Source: Alphaproteobacteria bacterium
GTDB lineage: Bacteria > Pseudomonadota > Alphaproteobacteria > Micavibrionales > Micavibrionaceae
Assembly: GCA_030147745.1 (NCBI GenBank)
Contig: JASBUS010000018.1
Location: forward strand, 1-42,784
DNA: 42,784 nucleotides
Direction of reading: 5' to 3'
Under the pieces are notes generated by a model that worked only from the letters and a program-made list of their open reading frames with translations, did no database searches and had not been told where the DNA came from. Both the position numbers and the translations under genes were made by a program. Shown here in pieces: positions 28,391-36,394 of the stretch (within the stretch, counting starts at the first letter, position 1; the number at the start of each line of letters is the position of its first letter).

Positions 28391-29104
28391 ATGATGAAAA
28401 TTAAGTCATTAATTGTAATCGGTGTTAGTTCAGCTGTTTTGGCAGGCTGCGCAGGTGGGCATAGCGCGCAGGATGCGCAGTTAGACATGGCGATAGAGCG
28501 TGCGGCAAAGCGTGCTGATATTGCGGGCGATGATGTGCAAAAAATTGCTGTCTATGAGCGCGTTTATAAACAAAACCCAAAGAGTGAAAAGGCGGCAGTT
28601 GAATATGCACGTATCCTGCGTAAGACAGGCCGCATAGCTCAGGCTGAGGCCATTCTTTCACCTTTTGCAGAAGATATAGGCGCTGGCGCGGATGTTTTTG
28701 CGGAGTTTGCGGCAATTAAGGTTGCTAAAGGTGAAAATAATGAAGCAGAAATTTTTGCGCGTGATGCATTGAAGAAGCAAGAAGATAACAGTTTCGCGGC
28801 GCATACGTTAGGCATCGCGCTTGATGGTTTAGGGCGTTATAAAGAAGCTGAAGAATCTTTCCGCACAGCGCTGAACAGCTGGGAGGGTAGCCCTGTTCCA
28901 GTGATGAATAACTTGGCGCTAAATTTGGCGACACAGGGTTATATTGATGAATCGATTACATTGCTAGAACGTGCAAAGACATTGGATCCATCACGTACAG
29001 AGCTTGAGCGTAATTTGCGCATCATTCGTGCATTGAATGAGACAAGCGGTGCATATTTCCCTGATTCAAATGTGCCAACGCCAACAAAAAAGCCTAAATC
29101 GTAA
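28391..29104 (+). CDS. TPR lipoprotein, TadD-like
   Basis: 237 residues. Lipobox VLAGC with acylated Cys20 marks it as a lipoprotein; a second ATG three bases on is equally possible, and AAGGAAG is the ribosome site. The mature part is made of tetratricopeptide repeats (about residues 45-215), for example AAHTLGIALDGLGRYKEAEESFRTAL and NNLALNLATQGYIDESITLLERAKTLDP, of which only the repeat cores are cited. It resembles TadD, the TPR lipoprotein of Tad/Flp pilus systems. The pairing with a lone secretin-N domain protein fits that idea, but no other tad gene is in the window. A strong terminator follows. Confidence 0.85.
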   Translation: MMKIKSLIVIGVSSAVLAGCAGGHSAQDAQLDMAIERAAKRADIAGDDVQKIAVYERVYKQNPKSEKAAVEYARILRKTGRIAQAEAILSPFAEDIGAGADVFAEFAAIKVAKGENNEAEIFARDALKKQEDNSFAAHTLGIALDGLGRYKEAEESFRTALNSWEGSPVPVMNNLALNLATQGYIDESITLLERAKTLDPSRTELERNLRIIRALNETSGAYFPDSNVPTPTKKPKS

Positions 29105-29136
29105 GCTTTTGTAAGTTTTTGAATTTTTTTTATTTA

Positions 29137-29170
29137 GGGCGGTTCAGTGTGCTGAACCGCCTTATTTTAT
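29137..29170 (+). terminator. Rho-independent terminator after the TPR lipoprotein gene
   Basis: A 10-bp stem, GGCGGTTCAG pairing with CTGAACCGCC (29138-29147 with 29152-29161), has a 4-base loop and is followed by TTATTTTAT. It is one of the strongest hairpins in the window. Confidence 0.85.
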
Positions 29171-29233
29171 GCCTTTAGGTTTAGTTTTTGAAATAAAATG
29201 CAATTTTTACATAAAAATAGTTTGACATAAACT

Positions 29234-29242
29234 TGTTATAAT
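29234..29242 (+). promoter_or_regulatory. Extended -10 promoter in the gene-free stretch
   Basis: TGTTATAAT matches TGnTATAAT exactly. The TTGACA at 29222-29227 is only 9 bases away, too close to be its -35, so the match rests on the extended -10 alone. Confidence 0.4.
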
Positions 29243-29356
29243 GATAACTCTTACTTTGTTTAATAATATGTTTTGGGATTAGTCTCCTTATCTATTGATA
29301 CAGACTTTTGTTAATTTAGGTACAAGACATTTATTAAGCATTCCCCACACAAACTC

Positions 29357-29386
29357 GTCCCGGATTGTCGTAAGGCGGTCCGGGGC
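29357..29386 (+). terminator. Hairpin, possible terminator of a small RNA
   Basis: GTCCCGGA (29357-29364) pairs with TCCGGGGC (29379-29386) around a 14-base loop. On the plus strand AATTGTTTCTT follows. On the minus strand no T-run follows, so it is a poor terminator for the 700-residue protein gene. Confidence 0.3.
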
Positions 29387-29412
29387 AATTGTTTCTTGGG
29401 CTAGAGCTGTTT

Positions 29413-31458
29413 TTAAGGGGCAGCAGGCGGCGGTGCGTCGACTTCGGTTTTATAAGAATGACGTACAACTTTTTTGGCAATTTCTTTACGCACTTCCGCC
29501 GGAACGATATTTACAGGATCTTGAATCCGCTCGTAACTATGCGCGAACATATTTTTCAATCTTTGTGTGTCGATGTGACGTAGATTGCCGCCTTTATATT
29601 CAACGGCGGTGTTAATATTGCCGAAAATATCACGCTGAATACCAATATAATGGTCGATATTACCTGTGCTGTTTGAAAGCTGGTTCGCGTAATATTCAAT
29701 ATTACGTTTACGGTTTAGCAAATGTTCGTAATGTTCTTGTGCTGTATCATCTGCTGTATGGGTGTTCACTGCATATTTATTAAGGGCTTCGGATAATGCG
29801 CGCTTATCTGGCGCGTTTCTTAGGCATTCTGCGTTTACAAGACCCAAGACATGCGAAATGATGCGCGATGCGTTTGGTGTGTAGCCCAAAATCACATTGA
29901 TTGTTGTTGTCTCCGTGATTTGGACGAGCTTCTCTGCCGCCTCTCGTTCAGCGGGATCAGTGCTGGCGAGTAAGTTTTTCAGGCTGTCCGTATTGGCGCT
30001 TGTATTGTTTGTGACATGAAGCGGCGGCAAAATATTTGTATCGCTCACTTGGTCGTAAATAAGGCGTTTGGCAACTTGTAGAATTTCTGCTTCGCGCTGA
30101 TCTTTGGCGCTATGTTTAGTTTTATCACCGATGATTAACTCAATGCGGTCGTCAAGTTGGCCAAGCAATTTATAGATGCCGCCTTCTGAGCTGCGCCAGT
30201 TGTTGATCGATTTTTTTACAGCGGCTTCGGCTGTTTCTAATAGAGTCTCGGTATCGTTGCTAATGTCACGTCCGTTACGAATGTCGAGCAGAATATTTTC
30301 AACGGCAATTTCGGTTGAAAGCACGGCTGATGTGACTTCAGGACGTTGGTCGTTATGCATCATGTTTAAAATGGTTTCAACGGGTGCAAGGCCAGCGCCG
30401 ACCAATTTATTAAACCCACCAATTTCGGCGCAGCGACGATGTAGGACGCTACATAAATTATATAGGAAATTGGCGTGAATACGTGATGTTAGTGATGGGT
30501 GGGGGACATTGAGTAAGTCATCCGCTTTATCCATCAATATATGGGTGATGTCATTTACATCCATAATGGACTTAGGTAGGATTTGTAACTCCACCATGGA
30601 GCCGCGGTTTGAGCGGTCCGTCGGTAGGTTAAATTTTTGGAAGAAGACACGGTGGCCCGTCATTTTCTTTGGCGCGACTAGGCGGTTATCTTCAAGCGTG
30701 GCGCCTATATTATCTGCACTATTTTGGTTGAGTAGGCCATCTTTGTTGAAATGGGATGCTTCACGGATATAGCCATAAACATTGGCATCGGGGCTGACAA
30801 TACGTGCGCGCTGAATATCGGTTAGCAGCTCTTTTTTAAATGGTGCGTCAGGTGTGTTGGGTGATTTGTAATCGCTAAATAATTTACTGAGGGCGCTATA
30901 AGGTGACTTCAAGCAAATTCTGAATAATGGTGTTTCTAAAGCATAGCGTTCATCTGCGCCATGGTCTTTATCAAGCGGCGCGCCTGTTTTATTCAGTGGA
31001 TGCTTTAAAAAGAAATCCTGAAAGGCCGGAAAGTCATAGAGCTTTGGACTGTCTTTATGTTCTTCGATCCATAAATCAAGAATATCTTCGGCTTCGTTAT
31101 AAAGGCTTTCAATGCGCTCTAATTTGTCATTATAAAGCGTGATGTAATAATCCGTAAGGGCATCAAGGTCGCATTTTTCGATAATGTCTTTGAGTATAGG
31201 GCTGCTGTCTTCATGGGTGGCGGCCTCTTTCAAAATGGACTTTGTTTTTTCTTTGCCCAAGACGGCACTGTTAATTTGAATGAGATGGGTCAAGAATTTA
31301 GGCGCAGTGTCACGGATGTCTTCAAACATATCCGTGAAGTTTGTTGCATTTTGCTGCGGGCGCTTTTCGCCGTCAAAATATTGAAGTGACGCTTTCGGGT
31401 TAAGAAAGTGCACATTATAGTTGGCGACGCTGTTAAATAATGTATTATTTTGTCCCAT
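29413..31458 (-). CDS. Large uncharacterised protein with possible RelA/SpoT-like core
   Basis: 681 residues from ATG 31458, chosen because GAAGGG lies 4 bases upstream. ATG 31479 and TTG 31515 are also in frame; residue numbers below count from TTG 31515. No signal peptide or membrane helix; mixed alpha-helical, charged, Pro/Ala tail. I do not recognise a named family. Around residues 229-330 the string TDIQRARIV (Asp233), NVYGYIRE, a conserved-looking EDNRLVAPKKMTGHRV and MVELQIL (Glu309) follow the order of the RelA/SpoT nucleotidyltransferase fold, in which an early Asp next to R-I/V and a late E-x-Q are essential. The match is suggestive only. It is monocistronic and divergent from the type I secretion ABC transporter. 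Confidence 0.75.
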   Translation of the reverse strand: MGQNNTLFNSVANYNVHFLNPKASLQYFDGEKRPQQNATNFTDMFEDIRDTAPKFLTHLIQINSAVLGKEKTKSILKEAATHEDSSPILKDIIEKCDLDALTDYYITLYNDKLERIESLYNEAEDILDLWIEEHKDSPKLYDFPAFQDFFLKHPLNKTGAPLDKDHGADERYALETPLFRICLKSPYSALSKLFSDYKSPNTPDAPFKKELLTDIQRARIVSPDANVYGYIREASHFNKDGLLNQNSADNIGATLEDNRLVAPKKMTGHRVFFQKFNLPTDRSNRGSMVELQILPKSIMDVNDITHILMDKADDLLNVPHPSLTSRIHANFLYNLCSVLHRRCAEIGGFNKLVGAGLAPVETILNMMHNDQRPEVTSAVLSTEIAVENILLDIRNGRDISNDTETLLETAEAAVKKSINNWRSSEGGIYKLLGQLDDRIELIIGDKTKHSAKDQREAEILQVAKRLIYDQVSDTNILPPLHVTNNTSANTDSLKNLLASTDPAEREAAEKLVQITETTTINVILGYTPNASRIISHVLGLVNAECLRNAPDKRALSEALNKYAVNTHTADDTAQEHYEHLLNRKRNIEYYANQLSNSTGNIDHYIGIQRDIFGNINTAVEYKGGNLRHIDTQRLKNMFAHSYERIQDPVNIVPAEVRKEIAKKVVRHSYKTEVDAPPPAAP

Positions 31459-31572
31459 TGGACCCTTCGTTTTTCCCATATAATGACCATATTCTATAAG
31501 TAAATACTTTAGCAAGTCTTAATGTTCTAACGATTTATAGCATTTAATCTATCTGCCTTGGGATAAGCTGTT

Positions 31573-31600
31573 TTGCCTTCACTTATATTCATGTTATGAT
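31573..31600 (+). promoter_or_regulatory. Promoter for the type I secretion ABC transporter
   Basis: TTGCCT (31573-31578), a 16-base spacer, then TATGAT (31595-31600) preceded by TGT, giving an extended -10. The predicted start is near 31607, about 70 bases before the ATG. Confidence 0.5.
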
Positions 31601-31675
31601 AGAGGGCTACTAACAGGATTTGGTAGACTAAGTTTTTATTGTTTCTCAAAAAAATTCAATTACGGAACATCCCTG

Positions 31676-33799
31676 ATGACGACCCAAGAACGCTTGCTTA
31701 ATTCGGATTCCTTAAAACGCTCGATGCAATATGTGATGTCAGTTTACGGCATTCATACCGATATGGACGGGATTTTGCTTGAAATTCCAGGCGGTAATGC
31801 TCCGATGACACCGGGTTTGGTGATGGATATTGCGCAGCGTGTGAACTTGAAAGCCGTCTGGCGTCAAAAGATGAGCTTTAATCAGGTGCTCACGCAGGAA
31901 GCGGCCTGTATCATTATCATGGATGATGGTGAAGCTTTAGTTGTTCTGCCGCAAAAGACTCATAAAGGCAAAATCTTTAGACCGGGCGAAGGCTTTATTA
32001 CCGATAAAATCGCAGATATAGAGGAACGCTATACACGAGAAGCGATTATTCTTGCGCCAGCGGAGTTAAAGCAAGGGCTTGATGCGCGCGGCGTATCGGT
32101 TGAACATCCAGTCGATTGGTTCTGGAAGCCAATTTTTCAGCATTGGCAAGCTTATCGTGATGTGATCGTGGCAACGATTTTTGTCAATATTTTTGCTTTG
32201 GCTGTGCCGCTCTTCACGATGAATGTTTATGACCGTGTCGCGCCAAACCCTGGGGCTGAGGATACGCTATTTGTTTTGACGACAGGTATCGCCATTGTAT
32301 TGGTTTTGGATATGTTTTTCAAAATTGTCCGCAGTTATTTGTTGGAACATGTTGCCTCACGCGTGGGATGTCAGTTTGACTTTGATTTAATGGAACGCCT
32401 AATGCATTTGCCGTCGATTGACTTGCGTCTGTCGGTTGGGGAACGCGTGAACTTATTCCGTGAACTGCAATCTATTCGTGATTATTATGCGACGCGTCTT
32501 GCGCCTGCGATCGTTGACTTCCCGTTTTTCTTGCTCTTTGTCTTCGTAATTTATCTCTTATCGCCTGCTCTTGCTGGGATTGCCTTGGGTGCGGCGGGGA
32601 TTATTTTGGCTGTGAATATGTTGGTGCAATTGCCAATTAACCGTATGACGCGCAACGCCTTCACATCCATGCAGAATAAAAGTTCGGTCATGGTTGAGAC
32701 GCTCAATGGTCTAGAAACCATTAAAATGCATAACGCGATGGGCACACGTTTGTTCCTGTGGAATACATCGACCACGCATTCGGCGGCTGCCTCACGTAAG
32801 AGCCACTTGCTGATGAGTATCTCGCAAAACTTGTCTGTGATGATTGCGCAGGGCGTGACGATTGTTGTTGTGTTCTTCGGTATCTATGAAATTCACGCGA
32901 ATGAAGGTTTTACGGTTGGTAAGCTGATTGCCTGTTCGATTTTGGCAGGGCGCGCTGTTGCGCCAATTATGAACGTATCTGCGATGATCTCACGTATGAA
33001 GCAATCACGCGACATTTTGAAGATGATTGATAATATTTTCCAAATGCCATATGAAGGCCAGCCAAGCCGCAATTACGCGACTAAGGGGCCATTTAAGGGC
33101 GGTATTGAGTTTCGTGATGTGGCGTTCCAATATCCGGGTCAGCTTCGTCCAACATTGACGGGTATTAACTTCAATATTCAACCGGGAGAGAAGGTCGGGA
33201 TTATCGGCCGTACGGGCGCGGGTAAGAGTACCGTTGCAGGCTTGCTCACCAGTTTCCTGCATGCGCAGGGTGGTTCAGTTCATATCGATGGTTTTGCGAT
33301 GGATACAATTTATCCAGCAGAAATTCGCAGTCATATTGGTATTGTGCCGCAAAAGCCGTTCTTCTTTACGGGATCAATCAAAGAAAATATCTTGCTTGGC
33401 AATGAAGATGTGACCGATGAAGAATTCCAAGAAGCCGCGGAAATTTCAGGCTTGGATATTTTTGTGGAGCAAACAGGCTATGGTTATGATCTAGAAGTAG
33501 GCGAGAATGGTAAAAACCTTTCTGGTGGTCAGCAGCAATCGATTGCGATTGCGCGTGCCTTCCTCAAAAACCCTAAAATCCTTATTCTCGATGAGCCGAC
33601 CAATGGTATGGATAACGCCCTTGAATTGCGCGTGCGCTCTAAGCTACGTGACTTTATCAAGGATAAGACTTTCATCCTGATTACGCATAGAACATCGCTT
33701 CTGCCATTGGTTGATCGCTTGATCCTTCTTGATAAAGGCCGTGTTGTGGCGGATGGCCCATCAACTGAAATTCTGAAAAAATTAAGTGGGCGAGAATAG
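31676..33799 (+). CDS. Type I secretion system permease/ATPase (LssB/LapB-type)
   Basis: 707 residues with the full RTX-exporter layout. Residues 1-140 form a C39 peptidase-like domain without the catalytic Cys near its start, so it binds rather than cuts substrate, as in LapB and HlyB. Residues about 160-450 are the transmembrane domain (FTMNVYDRVAPN is the typical entry motif). The C-terminal ATPase has Walker A (GRTGAGKST, near 511), signature NLSGGQQQ (near 615), Walker B LILDEPT and the H-loop ITHRTS. With the HlyD-family adaptor at 23328 and a TolC-type protein elsewhere it would export C-terminal-signal RTX proteins, probably including the one at the left edge. No such substrate gene adjoins it directly. 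Confidence 0.93.
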   Translation: MTTQERLLNSDSLKRSMQYVMSVYGIHTDMDGILLEIPGGNAPMTPGLVMDIAQRVNLKAVWRQKMSFNQVLTQEAACIIIMDDGEALVVLPQKTHKGKIFRPGEGFITDKIADIEERYTREAIILAPAELKQGLDARGVSVEHPVDWFWKPIFQHWQAYRDVIVATIFVNIFALAVPLFTMNVYDRVAPNPGAEDTLFVLTTGIAIVLVLDMFFKIVRSYLLEHVASRVGCQFDFDLMERLMHLPSIDLRLSVGERVNLFRELQSIRDYYATRLAPAIVDFPFFLLFVFVIYLLSPALAGIALGAAGIILAVNMLVQLPINRMTRNAFTSMQNKSSVMVETLNGLETIKMHNAMGTRLFLWNTSTTHSAAASRKSHLLMSISQNLSVMIAQGVTIVVVFFGIYEIHANEGFTVGKLIACSILAGRAVAPIMNVSAMISRMKQSRDILKMIDNIFQMPYEGQPSRNYATKGPFKGGIEFRDVAFQYPGQLRPTLTGINFNIQPGEKVGIIGRTGAGKSTVAGLLTSFLHAQGGSVHIDGFAMDTIYPAEIRSHIGIVPQKPFFFTGSIKENILLGNEDVTDEEFQEAAEISGLDIFVEQTGYGYDLEVGENGKNLSGGQQQSIAIARAFLKNPKILILDEPTNGMDNALELRVRSKLRDFIKDKTFILITHRTSLLPLVDRLILLDKGRVVADGPSTEILKKLSGRE

Positions 33800-33818
33800 G
33801 CGTTGAATAAGCCTATTC
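33794..33818. terminator. Hairpin between convergent stops, weak terminator
   Basis: GAATAGGC pairs with GCCTATTC (8 bp, 9-base loop) across the stop codons of the ABC transporter and the convergent small gene. No T-run follows on either side, so termination is uncertain. Confidence 0.3.
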
Positions 33819-34376
33819 CTCAACCTTCATGCTCATGATGCAATCGTAATAGATTGGCTTGATCTTTTCTTTGTCTGCCATGATGCAGTTAAAGTTGAAG
33901 GCGAGCATGCGGTGGCCATATGGGGCGATAAGCACCATATTATAGATATAGGCCCCCGGTTGGTTGGATGAAAATTCAGCATAAAACCATTCGCGGTTAT
34001 CAATTTTCAGTAATGTATTACGGTACCAACGAATTTGCGGCACGCTTTGTTCGAAGGCGCGTGATAAGCCGTGGCGTACCTCGGTCATCGGCGCGTTAGA
34101 GATGTTCTCTGCACGGATTGAGCAGGCGATGGTTGCGGTCGAATTTTCATTGCTGATAACGACTTCTGGACGATCCGCCGCGCTATATTTTTGCGCTATC
34201 CCTTCAGGTGAGAGGAAGAAAAAGCCTTCAGGCGCATTAAAGCTGATTAGCCCATCGTTAAAACGAATGCGTCCATCATCAGGAAACTCGTTTTGAGGGG
34301 CTTCGGGCGCGTTTGGTTCGGCCTGTTTTTTATGTAGACCGAGTTTTTCAGTAGCTTTAGCAATAAATTTTTTCAT
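33813..34376 (-). CDS. Uncharacterised protein, DcrB/PsbP-like fold likely
   Basis: 187 residues with a basic N-terminal helix (KKFIAKATEKLGL) but no signal peptide. From about residue 37 there is a single beta-rich domain: FNDGLISFNAPEGFFFL, IACSIRAE, WYRNTLLKI-DNREWFYAEF, YIYNMVLIAPYGHRMLAFNF and a final YDCIMSMKVEE. That pattern of a stable FxxP strand, a central R-W/F-Y strand and a C-terminal helix ending in S-M-K resembles DcrB/DUF1795-type domains. Function unknown. It is the second gene of a pair, 33 bases after the TerB-like gene. Confidence 0.65.
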   Translation of the reverse strand: MKKFIAKATEKLGLHKKQAEPNAPEAPQNEFPDDGRIRFNDGLISFNAPEGFFFLSPEGIAQKYSAADRPEVVISNENSTATIACSIRAENISNAPMTEVRHGLSRAFEQSVPQIRWYRNTLLKIDNREWFYAEFSSNQPGAYIYNMVLIAPYGHRMLAFNFNCIMADKEKIKPIYYDCIMSMKVEE

Positions 34377-34409
34377 AGTGTTTTAGCAAATGGCGTTAGA
34401 TGCGGCGCA

Positions 34410-34916
34410 TTAATGCGGTTTAAACAATTTTTTCAAGGCGCTCATTAAACTATCGCTGCCGCCTTGGTCAATTTCGTCATTAATTTGTTTATGCTCTGAA
34501 ATGACATTTTCTTTTTCTTCTTCATCAAAGCTGAGGCTAACTTCTTTCATCATCGCATCAAAGTCAACGCCAGCGACGTGGGCGCGGTTAAGTTTTTCGA
34601 TGATTTCTTGTTCTTGTTGGTCAAAGTCACCATCGCACCAAACCAAAACGCGGGCGTGGCGGAAAAATTCTGTGCGGTCATGTTGGTCGGTAATGCGTTT
34701 GAACATTTCACCAATATCCGCAGATTCCAGAGTGTCTGAAATAAGGATAGAGCGCTGGTAGTCGGTTAGTGATAGGTTGTCCATGGCTTTCTCCATGAAT
34801 TTACGTTCTTCATCGGTCACGACGTTATCGGCGTGGACGAGGGCGAATAACGTGCGCCACATGTAAAATTGGCTTTCGTTGAGCGTTTGTTTTTTCTCGG
34901 CTGCGTTTTCGGACAT
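34410..34916 (-). CDS. TerB-like (DjlA N-terminal-type) protein
   Basis: 168 residues from ATG 34916 (GAGGG about 5 bases upstream); upstream in-frame starts are less well supported. It is helical, with two matching acidic turns, ADNVVTDEE and CDGDFDQQE, about 65 residues apart. This duplicated D-x-x-v-x-x-x-E layout defines TerB/TerB-like domains, which occur in tellurite-resistance and stress proteins and at the front of some DnaJ proteins. The C-terminus is Glu-rich with a short amphipathic end (SLMSALKKLF). It is divergent from the Y-family polymerase, and the shared upstream region holds two SOS boxes, so damage control is conceivable for this pair too. Confidence 0.7.
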   Translation of the reverse strand: MSENAAEKKQTLNESQFYMWRTLFALVHADNVVTDEERKFMEKAMDNLSLTDYQRSILISDTLESADIGEMFKRITDQHDRTEFFRHARVLVWCDGDFDQQEQEIIEKLNRAHVAGVDFDAMMKEVSLSFDEEEKENVISEHKQINDEIDQGGSDSLMSALKKLFKPH

Positions 34917-35021
34917 GGTCACCCTCATGAAGATTTTGAATTTGCGGTATAATTTTAACACCGTTCTCTATCTTCGCCAATAGCGGTAAATATAATATTA
35001 AAATATTCTTAGGCAAACAAT

Positions 35022-35036
35022 GTTCTTGATATGTTC
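35022..35036 (+). promoter_or_regulatory. SOS box 1 (LexA operator)
   Basis: GTTC-TTGATAT-GTTC is an exact GTTC-N7-GTTC, the LexA-binding motif of alphaproteobacteria. It lies 52 bases upstream of the polymerase start and 106 from the divergent TerB-like start. Confidence 0.75.
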
Positions 35037-35054
35037 TGTATTTGGTGTTAATGT

Positions 35055-35069
35055 GAACATATAACGAAC
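35055..35069 (+). promoter_or_regulatory. SOS box 2 (LexA operator)
   Basis: GAAC-ATATAAC-GAAC is the reverse-complement orientation of GTTC-N7-GTTC. It is 18 bases from the first box and directly upstream of the ribosome site of the polymerase gene. Confidence 0.75.
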
Positions 35070-35087
35070 ATTGATTTGGAGGCCGTG

Positions 35088-36386
35088 ATGCTAGATGCGC
35101 CAGAAATGAACAGCTGTAAGTGGTTGTTTTTTGATTTGAACAGTTATTTCGCAAGTGTTGAGCAGCAGGAATGCCCTGAATTGCGTGGACGGCCGATTGC
35201 GGTTGTGCCAATGGATACGGATTATACATGCGCCATTGCGGCATCTTATGAAGCCAAGGCCTTTGGCGTTAAAACAGGGACGCGCATTAAAGAAGCGCGG
35301 CAAATGTGCCCTGGGCTTGTGACGGTTTTGGCGCGGCATGACAAATATGTTGAATATCATAACCGCATTTTGTCGGAAGTCATTAAACACACCCCGATTA
35401 ATAAAGTCTGTTCGGTTGATGAATTATCAAGCCGCCTGCCGCCGAATAAACGTACGCCTGATAAGGCGCGCGCTGTGGCGCTGCGTTTGAAAGCAGGGCT
35501 GCGCCAAAATGTTGGGGAGCATATTCGCTGTTCGATTGGGATCGCCCCGAATGCTTATCTGGCGAAAGTCGCCACGGATATGGAGAAGCCTGACGGCCTT
35601 GTGATTTTATCGCCAGATACCATGACGGAGCGCCTCTTTGCGATGAAGCTGACGGATTTATGCGGCATTAATGTTGGCATGGAAGCCCGCCTGCGCCGTG
35701 CGGGGATTACATCGGTTGAACAGTTTTGGCATTTATCGCCTAAACATGCCCGCCGCGTTTGGGGCAGTGTCGAAGGGGAGCGCTTTTGGTACCGTCTGCG
35801 CGGTTATGAGATTCCTGAGCAGGAAACAAAAACGTCTCTGGTCGGACATTCACGCGTGCTTGATCCTGAACTGCGCACGCCAGAGGCGGCGTATCAAGTT
35901 GTGCGGCGTTTGACGATTAAGGCGGCAACGCGTTTGCGCCGTAAGGAGTTTTTTGCAACGGGCTTTGTTTTTGCTATACGGTTTCAATCTGGCGTGCGTT
36001 GGGCGCAAGATGTACGGCTTTCGCCTGCGCAGGATAATTTTACCTTTTTGAAAGCGCTTGAAGGTTTATATACGCAAATGGCGGATGACGTCATGACGGG
36101 GCGTGCCTATCGGCAAACACGTGACCGTCCGTTCAAGGTTTCGGTATCCTTACATGGTTTATGCCGCCGAGAAGAAATTACGCCAGATTTATTTGATCAG
36201 TCTTCGGCGGCGTATCAAGATTTGCAGCATAAAAATGCAGCGCTGTCGAAGGTGATGGATGATTTAAATGGTAAATATGGCGCGGAGACTTTGCGGCTTG
36301 GCGTAACGCCGCAAACGCGCGCGGGTTATGTCGGGACGAAGATTGCCTTTAGCCGTGTGCCTGATATGGCAGAGTTTTCGGAATAA
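35088..36386 (+). CDS. Y-family (translesion) DNA polymerase, DinB/UmuC-like
   Basis: 432 residues from ATG 35088, 5 bases after GGAGG. Y-family enzymes copy past damaged bases at low fidelity. FFDLNSYFASVEQQ carries the metal ligand Asp16; SVDELSS carries the second catalytic pair Asp111-Glu112. CAIAASYEAKAFGVKTG is the typical fingers motif, IGIAPNAYLAKVATDMEKP the palm end, and LCGINVGMEARLRRAG the thumb helix-hairpin-helix. A little-finger domain follows (about 240-350). Length is above E. coli DinB. No clear clamp-binding pentapeptide was seen at the C-terminus. Two SOS boxes upstream make LexA control very likely. DinB versus UmuC was not settled. Confidence 0.9.
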   Translation: MLDAPEMNSCKWLFFDLNSYFASVEQQECPELRGRPIAVVPMDTDYTCAIAASYEAKAFGVKTGTRIKEARQMCPGLVTVLARHDKYVEYHNRILSEVIKHTPINKVCSVDELSSRLPPNKRTPDKARAVALRLKAGLRQNVGEHIRCSIGIAPNAYLAKVATDMEKPDGLVILSPDTMTERLFAMKLTDLCGINVGMEARLRRAGITSVEQFWHLSPKHARRVWGSVEGERFWYRLRGYEIPEQETKTSLVGHSRVLDPELRTPEAAYQVVRRLTIKAATRLRRKEFFATGFVFAIRFQSGVRWAQDVRLSPAQDNFTFLKALEGLYTQMADDVMTGRAYRQTRDRPFKVSVSLHGLCRREEITPDLFDQSSAAYQDLQHKNAALSKVMDDLNGKYGAETLRLGVTPQTRAGYVGTKIAFSRVPDMAEFSE

Positions 36387-36394
36387 AGCGCCGC

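Larger units (their letters stand above)
29171..29412. other. Gene-free stretch with an isolated promoter and hairpin, candidate small RNA
   Basis: No credible coding frame. On the plus strand an extended -10 promoter, TGTTATAAT (29234-29242), predicts a start near 29249. A GC-rich hairpin at 29357-29386 (8-bp stem with one G-U, 14-base loop) is followed by a partly T-rich run. Together they could define a transcript of about 140 bases. No known RNA family recognised. Confidence 0.25.

Noticed and set aside
29222-29242. TTGACA followed by TATAAT as a classic promoter
   Set aside because: The spacer is only 9 bases, so TTGACA cannot be the -35; only the extended -10 is kept.
29295-29615. Plus-strand frame of 106 codons
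   Set aside because: It runs antisense across the end of the 681-residue protein gene, has no ribosome site and no family features.
34825-35244. Minus-strand frame of 139 codons over the SOS region
   Set aside because: It overlaps two well-supported genes and the SOS boxes and resembles no protein.
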